A stretch of 22,004 bases of DNA from SIG673 sp045653945 (GTDB taxonomy: Bacteria > Bacillota > Clostridia > Oscillospirales > CAG-272): positions 1 through 22,004 of the forward strand of contig JAZOML010000028.1 of NCBI GenBank assembly GCA_045653945.1, given 5' to 3'. The position numbers were made by a program, and so were the translations under genes. How positions within the stretch are numbered: the stretch's first letter is position 1; every line of letters begins with the position of its first letter. Below, piece by piece: positions 1 through 6,926 of this stretch. The notes under the pieces were generated by a model. It did not search any database. It was not told the DNA's origin and was given only the letters and a program-made list of their open reading frames with translations.

Positions 1-869
1 GGCAAGGTAATTTCAAGCTCGCCCGTACCCGCAAAAGCATCACCCGTATCAAGATTTTTATACTCTACCGCTGCACCCGCAACGTCGCAAAGCGAAATTT
101 TTACGCTTTCAAACGGACTTTCGGGACGGCGCAGCGCCATAACTATACCCTTGCCGCTAACCTTATCGTGATACTGCCATATAGCCCACCAGGTCATATC
201 AAAGGTGCTTGAACCGTGATTGGAAAAATCACAAGACAGGTACTTACGGATAGCAAGATACTCGTCGGTCTCCCTCTGGGCAAGCTCCCACTTTTCATCG
301 TCCATACTTTGGAAAATTGCATTATAGTAAGCACAGCCAAAGCTCGGACTGTATGCGCTTCGCAGATCGTAAATGTCGTCAATACACTTAGTGGTGCAGC
401 CCGCAAGCGGTAAAATTTTTGAAATATTACTGTTATGAGTCTGCAAAACCTCGGCACAAGGGTTAAACTCGCACTGATAATCACTTCTGAAAAAGGCAAT
501 TGAGCGGCAAAGCATTTCAATATCTATTCTGCGTCCACCCGACGAGCAGTTGTCAATAAGAAGCCCAGGAAAACGCTCGTGCAAAGCATCAAAAAGACGG
601 TAAAGCCCCATTATATGCTTTATTTCGGTGATGCCGAGACGGTTTTCCGTATCGTTTTTCTCGGCAAATTCGGTAAGGTACGGTATGTTGTAATCCTGAC
701 GGTAGCAACTCATTTCAAGCTTTTCAATATAAAAGGAAAGCGTATCGAAAATATACTGCCAAGCACCCTCGTTACCGTAATTTATAATATAATCCTTTTC
801 CCCACCGCCAATAAACCAATCAGGGTGTTCTTTGGGCATTTGCACACTGTTTGTTGCTCTTTCGGGCAT
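1..869 (-). pseudogene. Alpha-galactosidase (GH36) C-terminal half, N-terminus deleted, runs off window
   Basis: The minus strand is open without a stop from about 870 to the window edge. It reads as the second half of a family GH36 alpha-galactosidase (melibiase), which hydrolyses terminal alpha-galactosides. Visible family motifs are PER...EHPDW, the nucleophile motif CYRQDYN (Asp codon at 693-695), LLIDNCSSGGRRIDIE, and the acid/base motif FFRSDYQCE (Asp codon at 480-482). Both catalytic aspartates are intact. The usual several hundred residues before the PER motif (N-terminal beta-sandwich and first part of the barrel) are missing; in their place is a LacI-type fragment. No plausible start or ribosome site lies at the join. 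I therefore call it a deletion relic, probably inactive. The extreme C-terminus lies beyond base 1. An assembly error is the main alternative. Confidence 0.8.
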
Positions 870-1074
870 AGCGTTTTGATATAGGTGATTCCCAAGATAG
901 ATATCAACCTTTTCCTTCGCAAGACTCTCATTTGCCACTATATTTTGTTGCCACAAATATCATTTCACGCTTGTCAGTCGCAATTCTTGCCTTAGAATTA
1001 AAGGCACGGCTAACCATTGACGGTGTAAACGCCAAGTTCCTCGGCCAAATCGTATATCGTGTAATTTTATCCAT
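870..1074 (-). pseudogene. LacI-family regulator N-terminal relic, frameshifted
   Basis: From an ATG at 1072-1074 the minus strand shows a LacI/GalR DNA-binding domain broken over several frames. Frame 0 begins MDKIT. A shifted frame then gives TIYDLAEELGVYTV, a typical first helix. Frame 0 resumes with VSRAFNSKARIATDKREMI and hits a TGA soon after VATKYSGK. A further frame gives VANESLAKEKVDI, like the LacI hinge, and flows into the GH36 relic at about 870. The ligand-binding domain (normally about 270 residues) is absent. At least three frame changes are needed, so this is decayed or badly assembled. The promoter and palindromic operator just upstream suit an autoregulated sugar-responsive LacI protein controlling the alpha-galactosidase beside it. 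Confidence 0.7.
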
Positions 1075-1093
1075 TTATTTATCTTTTCTATTT

Positions 1094-1113
1094 TTGTGCA
1101 ATCGGTTGTACAA
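1094..1113. promoter_or_regulatory. LacI/GalR-type palindromic operator
   Basis: The sequence TTGTGCAATCGGTTGTACAA is an imperfect palindrome centred on CG, with 8 of 10 base pairs symmetrical. A central CG and AANCGNTT-like core are typical of LacI/GalR-family operators. It covers the expected transcription start of the minus-strand promoter at 1118-1146, the classical position for repression, and it sits directly upstream of the LacI relic. The regulator that now uses it, if any, is unknown. Confidence 0.65.
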
Positions 1114-1117
1114 ATTA

Positions 1118-1146
1118 ATTATAGCAACCTCCTAGATATTTGTCAA
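1118..1146 (-). promoter_or_regulatory. Consensus sigma-70 type promoter for LacI/GH36 relic
   Basis: On the minus strand a perfect TTGACA (1146-1141) and a perfect TATAAT (1123-1118) are separated by exactly 17 bases. Transcription should begin near 1111, inside the operator. An AGGAGG-like stretch follows the -35 box but lies too far from the ATG at 1074 to serve it. The promoter appears intact although the genes it drove are broken. Confidence 0.8.
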
Positions 1147-1166
1147 TACAAATTTTCTTTGTTTTT

Positions 1167-1196
1167 TTGACATACATATATTTTCATCGGCATAAA
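1167..1196 (+). promoter_or_regulatory. Probable promoter of tspO
   Basis: A perfect TTGACA at 1167-1172 is followed, after 18 bases, by a CATAAA -10-like element at 1191-1196. The predicted start of transcription, near 1203, favours the second ATG of the downstream gene (1225) over the first (1207), which would be almost leaderless. The -10 element is weak, so confidence is moderate. Confidence 0.45.
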
Positions 1197-1224
1197 ATAG
1201 CAAAAAATGAAAGGATTTTTTGCT

Positions 1225-1692
1225 ATGAGAAAATTCAAGGTCTACACCGTTTCCATACTCATTTCCCTTGCCGTAGGTATCCTCTCCGCCCTTGCCACTA
1301 TGGAGAATATGGATATTTACGCCACCATTAATACACCCTTCCTTGCTCCGCCTGCAATTTTATTCCCGATAGTATGGACTGTTCTTTATATTCTTATGGG
1401 CGTAAGCGCCGCTTTAATTTACCTTTCAAGCTCAATGACAAGCAACAAAACCAAGGCTTTGTTTACCTATGCGGTAAGCCTTTTTGTCAATTTCTTTTGG
1501 AGTATTTTCTTTTTCAATATGCAAGCGTTTTTGTTATCGTTTATATGGCTTTTGCTTCTCTTAGGCTTGATTATTTTCACAATCATAGACTACTACCCTA
1601 TAAATAAGGCGGCGGCATTTTTGCAAATCCCCTATCTTATCTGGGTAACCTTTGCAGGATATCTTAATCTTGCCATCGTAATTCTTAATTAA
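1225..1692 (+). CDS. tspO: TspO/MBR family membrane protein
   Basis: A 155-residue integral membrane protein of the TspO/MBR (translocator protein, peripheral benzodiazepine receptor-like) family. These proteins bind porphyrins and other hydrophobic ligands and are linked to stress regulation. The diagnostic stretch is present: NTPFLAPPAILFPIVWT followed by LYILMGVSAAL. Five hydrophobic helices can be traced, as in the family, and length is normal. I choose the ATG at 1225 because AAAGGA (1210-1215) lies nine bases before it; the upstream ATG at 1207 overlaps that site and would add only MKGFFA. The gene stands alone, with its own promoter and a terminator beginning at its stop codon, and shows no link to the defence genes beyond proximity. 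Confidence 0.9.
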   Translation: MRKFKVYTVSILISLAVGILSALATMENMDIYATINTPFLAPPAILFPIVWTVLYILMGVSAALIYLSSSMTSNKTKALFTYAVSLFVNFFWSIFFFNMQAFLLSFIWLLLLLGLIIFTIIDYYPINKAAAFLQIPYLIWVTFAGYLNLAIVILN

Positions 1693-1716
1693 AAGCACCC
1701 CATAGGGTGCTTTTTT
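1691..1716 (+). terminator. Rho-independent terminator of tspO
   Basis: A ten-base-pair stem, AAAAGCACCC paired with GGGTGCTTTT around a CATA loop, is followed by further T residues. It begins within the tspO stop codon and closes that transcription unit. Confidence 0.85.
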
Positions 1717-1725
1717 ACATATCGC

Positions 1726-1754
1726 TTGACATATCCATTTTAATGATATATAAT
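1726..1754 (+). promoter_or_regulatory. Consensus promoter of the TIR-methyltransferase gene
   Basis: A perfect TTGACA (1726-1731), a 17-base spacer and a perfect TATAAT (1749-1754) predict transcription from about 1761. This leaves an unusually long leader of about 119 bases before the ATG at 1880. I found no clear riboswitch or terminator-like hairpin in that leader. Confidence 0.8.
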
Positions 1755-1879
1755 ATATAAAAACTGATATTTTGTGCTATAAGAGATTTTTATAAAAATA
1801 GTAAACGCAGGAATAACTATACGCACGAAAGCTATTTTTTTGATATACTCAAAAATGTAATTTAATATAGGAGAATATT

Positions 1880-3169
1880 ATGCAAGCAAGAACTTACGAT
1901 TTTTTTATATCATATAACAGCGCTGACCTTAGTTACGCAAAGAAAATAGCTATGCTTATAAAAAGCAACGGTCTTTCCTGCTGGTGGCAAAACGAGGACA
2001 GTAAGCAGGAATATGCTATTGAAATTAAAAACGCAATGGAGCGCTCCGCCGTATTTATCGTTTTGCTTTCGCCCTCAAGCGCCGCCTCCGAGTGGGTAGG
2101 CAGGGAAATTCTCTATGCGATACGCAAATATGCCGAAAAAAGCATTAAAATTTTACCTATCGTCGTACAGGAGCTTTCAGACGCCGATTACAGCTATTTT
2201 CATCACCTTATCGGTATGTTTAACTGGCTGTTTCTCAGCGCATTTACCGAGCAAGGTGAGCTTATTCACGCCATAACCTCACAGGTTGGGATAGCATTAA
2301 AGTCCAAAAGCGAAAACAGTATCTATTCCGCCGCTCAGGAAATCGAAAAGGAACGTTTAAAAAAGCAAAACAGACTTTACAATTTATATGCAAAGGCGCC
2401 GCTTGACACCCTTTTCAATAGCTTTGTTTCACCCGTAGTGCTTGACGTAGGCTCTTGCAATGCGGAAAATATAATGACACGTCTTAACGGACGTGTTTAC
2501 TCCCACCTTGTTTGCGTAGACAAGGATACGGATGCTCTGAACGAGGCACGTCAAAGACTAAAAGACAATACACGTGTATCGTTTTTAGAGGCTGATATCA
2601 CCAAAAAAGCATTCTCAACGAAATTAAATGAACACCTCGACAGCCTTGGTCTAAGCGGTTTTGATATTATACACATTTCCTCAGTGCTCCTGCACATCAA
2701 AAACCCAAAGGAGCTGCTTTCCACACTTCGCGGCACGTTAAACGAGGGCGGCTACATCTTTATTCAAGAGGAGGACGACGGCTTCAATACCGCACATCAA
2801 GAGGATAGCGATGAGCTTGGATTTTTCAACGACTGCTTTTACATCTGGAGGCACTCTAAGGAATCGGGCGATAGATTTATGGGTAGAAAAATTGCCTACC
2901 TTCTAAAAAAATCGGGATATAGCGACGTTCAGCTTACCTCGTCTACGATAACGTCAGTAGACTTTAACGGTGATTACAAGGAAGACCTTTGGGATATGTA
3001 CTTCAATTCCGACTATTGGGTTGTTGACAGTCCCGATTACTTTGACAAGGACGATGCCTTTGAAAAGTGCCTCGATTACAAGCTTCGCCATAATAAAATG
3101 AAGTCAAGATTTATGCGCGGGCGAATATTCCTAAGTATCGGCGTTATGTTCTATATTGCAAAAAAATAA
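1880..3169 (+). CDS. TIR-domain protein fused to a class I SAM-dependent methyltransferase
   Basis: A 429-residue two-domain protein. Residues 1 to about 140 form a TIR domain: YDFFISYNSAD, CWWQ, FIVLLSPSS, and SEWVGRE with Glu76 at the position of the catalytic glutamate of NAD-cleaving TIR enzymes. A charged linker (about 150-170) leads to a class I methyltransferase: motif I VLDVGSCNAE (187-196), then VDKDTDALNEAR, an acidic FLEADI and an LLHI stretch typical of post-motif II/III. No signal peptide or membrane helix is seen. The start is supported by AGGAG at 1869-1873, six bases upstream. The gene is monocistronic and converges on the Ter operon across a shared terminator. TIR proteins are common in anti-phage immunity, where they deplete NAD or make signals. 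Substrate and role of the methyltransferase are unknown. Confidence 0.88.
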   Translation: MQARTYDFFISYNSADLSYAKKIAMLIKSNGLSCWWQNEDSKQEYAIEIKNAMERSAVFIVLLSPSSAASEWVGREILYAIRKYAEKSIKILPIVVQELSDADYSYFHHLIGMFNWLFLSAFTEQGELIHAITSQVGIALKSKSENSIYSAAQEIEKERLKKQNRLYNLYAKAPLDTLFNSFVSPVVLDVGSCNAENIMTRLNGRVYSHLVCVDKDTDALNEARQRLKDNTRVSFLEADITKKAFSTKLNEHLDSLGLSGFDIIHISSVLLHIKNPKELLSTLRGTLNEGGYIFIQEEDDGFNTAHQEDSDELGFFNDCFYIWRHSKESGDRFMGRKIAYLLKKSGYSDVQLTSSTITSVDFNGDYKEDLWDMYFNSDYWVVDSPDYFDKDDAFEKCLDYKLRHNKMKSRFMRGRIFLSIGVMFYIAKK

Positions 3170-3172
3170 ATT

Positions 3173-3202
3173 AAAAAGGTCAAGCATTTGCTTGACCTTT
3201 TT
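3173..3202. terminator. Bidirectional terminator between convergent genes
   Basis: A 13-base-pair stem (AAAAAGGTCAAGC against its complement, loop ATTT) is A-rich on the left and T-rich on the right. It can therefore end transcription of the TIR gene on plus and of the TerD operon on minus. It fills most of the gap between the two stop codons. Confidence 0.85.
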
Positions 3203-3208
3203 TACTGA

Positions 3209-4129
3209 TTAAACGTACCTGTCGCAACTATCGGCAAGCTCGCTTACAGTGGATACGTGGAGCGTTTTTCCTATCGCCTTAAACGTCCAGCCGCCGCTTT
3301 TTCTATACGCCGCGCCGATTATTATAGCCGTATCGGTTCGAGAGGTATTGCCAACATTATACTCAATAAGAGCCTTTTTACTGTCGGGATCGTAGATGCG
3401 TATGTAAAGATTTTTAATAACGTCAAGCGCTTGACGGCGCTCATCGCATTTATAAACGTTAAGAACGAACACGATTTTATCACGCTTTGTCGGAACCTTA
3501 CTCAGGTAAACCGAAATATTCTCGTCATCACCCTGTTCGTCCCCGTCATCACCCGTAAGGTTGTCGCCGTGATGAACTACGCAGCCGCTCGGATGCTCAA
3601 GATTTCCAAAGTATACAAGGTCATTTCCGCCTCCCTGACTCGAAAGCAGTACAACAGAGGAATCAACGTCTATATTATCACCCTGTCTTGCGGGATCCCA
3701 GCCAACACCAACCTCAATACGGTTAAGCGGCTTGTTATCCCTACCTCTGATAACAACCTCCTGTCCCTGCCCGAGTACGATTTTTTCACCCGCTCTGCCC
3801 CCAAGCTCGGAAATATCGGGGACTGTATAGTCTATCTTCATATTTTCGCAGTATGCACATTGAAAATTGTATTTCATTCCCGTCGCGCAACGTGTTTTTC
3901 TTTTAGCGCAACGGCACGAACCTATTCTGCGGCTTCCACACGTGTCGCAGGCAAGAAGATTGGAGTGCGTATCAAAGCTGGGCTGATTCACCTCGCTGGA
4001 AACAACCCTTCCCTCTGTTTCCGACAAAGGCATTACGTCTACAACCTTCCACTTACCGCCGATTTGCTCGACACTAAGACCGAAATATTTCTTTGATACG
4101 GCGCAATACGCCTTTACAAGCTTTGCCAT
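3209..4129 (-). CDS. TerD-family stress protein with N-terminal cysteine cluster
   Basis: A 306-residue protein. Residues about 115-290 form a TerD domain: VGVGWD (140-145), the acidic DNIDVDSS, VHHGDNLTG then GDDENISVYL, and a C-terminal AIIIGAAYR...FKAIG segment. The Asp-rich stretches are those that bind calcium in TerD proteins. Unlike a plain TerD of about 190 residues, it has an extra front end with seven cysteines (61, 64, 72, 74, 81, 91, 94) in CxxC...CxC...CxxC spacing, likely a zinc ribbon. I start at the ATG at 4129, preceded by AAGGAG five bases away; a longer reading frame to 4150 would overlap the upstream stop. It is the last gene of the vWA-PP2C-kinase operon, ten bases after the transglutaminase-like gene. 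The family name comes from tellurite resistance, but the role is probably general stress or phage defence. Confidence 0.88.
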   Translation of the reverse strand: MAKLVKAYCAVSKKYFGLSVEQIGGKWKVVDVMPLSETEGRVVSSEVNQPSFDTHSNLLACDTCGSRRIGSCRCAKRKTRCATGMKYNFQCAYCENMKIDYTVPDISELGGRAGEKIVLGQGQEVVIRGRDNKPLNRIEVGVGWDPARQGDNIDVDSSVVLLSSQGGGNDLVYFGNLEHPSGCVVHHGDNLTGDDGDEQGDDENISVYLSKVPTKRDKIVFVLNVYKCDERRQALDVIKNLYIRIYDPDSKKALIEYNVGNTSRTDTAIIIGAAYRKSGGWTFKAIGKTLHVSTVSELADSCDRYV

Positions 4130-4139
4130 AATTTCTCCT

Positions 4140-5177
4140 TTAACAATCAATTACTTTAAGACTTACGCCCTTTCTTACAAGCGTATTTTTATAAAAATAC
4201 AAATATTTGCGAGCTTCTCTTATAACGTCGTAGGATAGAGTATTACACTTTGGATAGTGCGATTTTTCCCATTTACGTTTACCGGCAAAGAGGCTATCAG
4301 GCTTACAAAAATAGTCATAATTAGGTCTGCTATTTGAAATATCCCACGTTGTATCCACGTGAGCACGCGCTCCACCACGCAAAGACACGATATTCCAAGC
4401 GTGTCTTTCACCGTTTTCGAGAATAACCCCCGAAATAACATCGCAGCTTATACACTCGTGGTCCATAATTCGCTTGAACGCTTCAGCGAAGCCTTGACAA
4501 ACGCAGTGGTGCTGTATCAATGCGCCGTAGGCGCTTTGAGTACAGGTGCGCTCCATATCGGTTGCACCCTTATTTTCATAATCAACGGTGGTCGCAAGAT
4601 AGTTGTGCGCAAGATAAATTTTAGCTTCATTTGGCATACCGGGTAAAAACATCTGACTGCACAGTCTGTCTACCTCGGCATCAACCTCCTCCTCCATTTT
4701 ATCAAGAGCCGCCACCTTTACGCGATACTTTATGGTGTACTCATAAATATAAGTATGGTTATCAAGAGTGCTGTACTGCGTAAACACCGTCATAAAATGA
4801 GGATAAAAGCTTCCGTGTTTTTCAACAAACAAATTGGCAACACGCGACATTTCGCTCGGGTTTGTAGTAACGAAAACTATTTTTTCAGCGTACTCACTAA
4901 CCTTTTCACAAAGCTTCATTACGCCTTCTTCTAAGGTTTCGATTTCATAAATTTCACGTCGCGGCACGTCCTTGTTTTGATAAGTTACGTTAAGCTCATA
5001 GCTTGTACCTCTATAAGAATAGCTATACCTATCTATATAATAAACCAACTTAGGGTACTCACTTATCGCACCGTAAAATTCAGCATCAAAGCCCTTTATG
5101 GAATTAAATCTAATAACCGGTTCAAACGCCAAAAGTCCGTTGAGTATCTTCTTTTGCGCGGATTCAAAAAATGCCAT
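4140..5177 (-). CDS. Transglutaminase-like (papain-fold) protein
   Basis: A 345-residue protein. The C-terminal half carries a transglutaminase-like catalytic triad: Cys227 in HHCVCQGFAEAF, His259 in NGERHAWNIV and Asp275 in HVDTTWD. The order, spacing and preceding helix (KIYLAHNYLATTVDY) fit the superfamily, whose bacterial members are often proteases or amide-bond enzymes. The first 170 residues match nothing I recognise; they look globular and soluble, without a signal peptide, so it should act in the cytoplasm. It lies 18 bases after the kinase gene and just before the TerD gene, so it is co-transcribed with the phosphorylation module. A plausible job is processing a partner protein when the switch fires, but this is inference; substrate unknown. 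Confidence 0.85.
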   Translation of the reverse strand: MAFFESAQKKILNGLLAFEPVIRFNSIKGFDAEFYGAISEYPKLVYYIDRYSYSYRGTSYELNVTYQNKDVPRREIYEIETLEEGVMKLCEKVSEYAEKIVFVTTNPSEMSRVANLFVEKHGSFYPHFMTVFTQYSTLDNHTYIYEYTIKYRVKVAALDKMEEEVDAEVDRLCSQMFLPGMPNEAKIYLAHNYLATTVDYENKGATDMERTCTQSAYGALIQHHCVCQGFAEAFKRIMDHECISCDVISGVILENGERHAWNIVSLRGGARAHVDTTWDISNSRPNYDYFCKPDSLFAGKRKWEKSHYPKCNTLSYDVIREARKYLYFYKNTLVRKGVSLKVIDC

Positions 5178-5195
5178 AATATTCTCCGTTTGCTT

Positions 5196-6926
5196 TTATT
5201 TTGGGATACCGTACTTTAAGGCGATTACCTCTTGTGCAGTTCTTATCTGTTCTCTGCCTGTTACGTGATAGAAGCGGTAAACCTTTTGACCAGAGCTCTC
5301 AGCGCGTTCGACAGCATTATACCCCGCGCTCTTAATTCTGGCAATATTAAACGTAAAGCTATGCTCCTCCCAAGGCTCGTCAAAGCCACCCTCAGGCATT
5401 TTCTTTGTTGCATATCCAAGTACTACAAGGTCGTCTATTTTATTTAAACGAGATATTTCGTTCTTGTCAAATAAATAGTATGCTTTTAAGCCCTTAATCG
5501 AGGCACGTCTAAGCGAAACGTATCCGGCTGCAATTATCTTTGCTTCATCAAACTCATAAGCACTGTGTTCCTCCCAAGGCTTATCAAATATCGGCTCAAG
5601 TGGGTCCTTTATAGCCTTTGCAAATCCGGATATAATAAGGTCTGCAGGCTTTCTGAAATAGCCTACCTTTCTTGAATCGTATATACGGTAAGCCTTTATT
5701 CCGCTTACCTCTACACGATGAAGCGCAATATATCCCTTTGTCTTAAGAGCGTCAGGATTAATTTCAATTTTGTGTTCTTCCCAAGCAGCGTCGAACTTAA
5801 TCTCAAGCGGCTCCTTGCCAAGACCAAGGGAAATAATTTGCTTTGAATCAACGATTTCCTTTTCGCCGCTATCTTTTCTTAATAAATACTTTCCTTCCTC
5901 GGTACGCTTAAGCTGCATATATCCCTTAAGCTTAAAGGCGTCCGGAATAAACTCAAGATTGTCGCTCGGCCAAGGCTCGTCAATCAGCGTCTTTCCTCTT
6001 TCACAGGCGTCCATAAATTCAATAAGCTCTTTAGCTGATGGACGGTTTACCGCCAAACGCTCAAGCATATCATATATCATCGCCTTATAAAAAGGATTTT
6101 TTATCCTAGGCGAAAGCAAGGGCTTTGCCTCATAGTAAATAGCACACGCCGCATAAACGGGATTTCCTGCCTCCTTATCCCTTTGCAGATGCGGAGCAAG
6201 ATCAACATAATCGGGTAAATCTCCTCCTGAAAGAAGCTCATGGAAAATAAGTCCCAAAGAGAAAATATCGGTTTTCTCGTCGGTGTTTTCAAGAGCCGCG
6301 AGCTGGTCCTCCTTGTCCTCTGCATAGTAAAACAACGCCTGCTCGGGAGACATATGGTGCTCTGTGCAGTTATATCCGTCCCCCTTATCGTCTACAATAA
6401 AGCTTCCGTCAAAGTCTATAATCTTGGAAGAATACTTTTTCTCAGAGCTTGAGTCCTCTACAACAAGAATATTAGAAAGCTTAAGGTCGCTGTGTACTAC
6501 CTTTTCCTTATGCATTAATTCAAGTCCTCTGAGCGCAGTGCGGATAACATTCGCCTGTTGCTCAGCAGGTAGGTTGGATACAACACTTGCAACCTCCATT
6601 GTATCAAGAGCGCCCGTAACAAACGGAGTTACCTCTATGTATCTGTGCTCGTGTACGAATTCCTCAACCGCAGATACTATTGTAGGGTCAGAAATATGGC
6701 GAAGCGCCTGATTAACCTTTGTACGGTAATTCTTAAGCTTTTCAAATCTATCCTTATTCTTTTGATAAGTAGCTTCACTCATACCCTCATTTCTGATAGG
6801 TTCAGGAGTTTCATATCGCTTGAATATATATTTTTTACCGTCCTTTACTGCCTGAAGTGATGAACCGCTGGCGAGATTATCTCTCCACGGTGTTATAAGC
6901 TCATAGTCTTTTATGAAATCCGACAT
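5196..6926 (-). CDS. Serine/threonine protein kinase with four C-terminal repeats
   Basis: A 576-residue soluble kinase. The N-terminal domain (about 1-310) has ASGSS near 19-23, the ATP-anchoring lysine of YIFKRYE (Lys36), the catalytic loop HSDLKLSN (145-152, Asp147), a DFDG metal-binding motif (171-174), and SPEQ (193-196) in place of APE. All key residues are present. From 318 to the end run four repeats of about 60-68 residues, each beginning with PW or AW, mostly PWEEH, and containing a GY...R...K.YR.YD pattern, starting near 318, 381, 450 and 518. The start codon overlaps the phosphatase stop codon (TGATG), implying coupled translation. It is the kinase arm of a vWA/PP2C/kinase triad like TerY-P. 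The repeats may bind substrate, ligand or cell wall, but without a membrane helix a cytoplasmic role is favoured. Confidence 0.92.
   Translation of the reverse strand: MSDFIKDYELITPWRDNLASGSSLQAVKDGKKYIFKRYETPEPIRNEGMSEATYQKNKDRFEKLKNYRTKVNQALRHISDPTIVSAVEEFVHEHRYIEVTPFVTGALDTMEVASVVSNLPAEQQANVIRTALRGLELMHKEKVVHSDLKLSNILVVEDSSSEKKYSSKIIDFDGSFIVDDKGDGYNCTEHHMSPEQALFYYAEDKEDQLAALENTDEKTDIFSLGLIFHELLSGGDLPDYVDLAPHLQRDKEAGNPVYAACAIYYEAKPLLSPRIKNPFYKAMIYDMLERLAVNRPSAKELIEFMDACERGKTLIDEPWPSDNLEFIPDAFKLKGYMQLKRTEEGKYLLRKDSGEKEIVDSKQIISLGLGKEPLEIKFDAAWEEHKIEINPDALKTKGYIALHRVEVSGIKAYRIYDSRKVGYFRKPADLIISGFAKAIKDPLEPIFDKPWEEHSAYEFDEAKIIAAGYVSLRRASIKGLKAYYLFDKNEISRLNKIDDLVVLGYATKKMPEGGFDEPWEEHSFTFNIARIKSAGYNAVERAESSGQKVYRFYHVTGREQIRTAQEVIALKYGIPK

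Noticed and set aside
1..1074. A functional LacI-alpha-galactosidase fusion enzyme
   Set aside because: Several frame changes and a stop lie between the two parts, so no single protein can be read.
1838..1870. Second promoter (TTGATA...TAATAT) close to the TIR gene
   Set aside because: It would start transcription inside the ribosome site; the consensus promoter at 1726-1754 is far better.
3257..4096. Plus-strand 279-codon open frame opposite TerD
   Set aside because: It lacks recognisable motifs and ribosome site, while the minus-strand frame has a full TerD signature; it is an antisense shadow.
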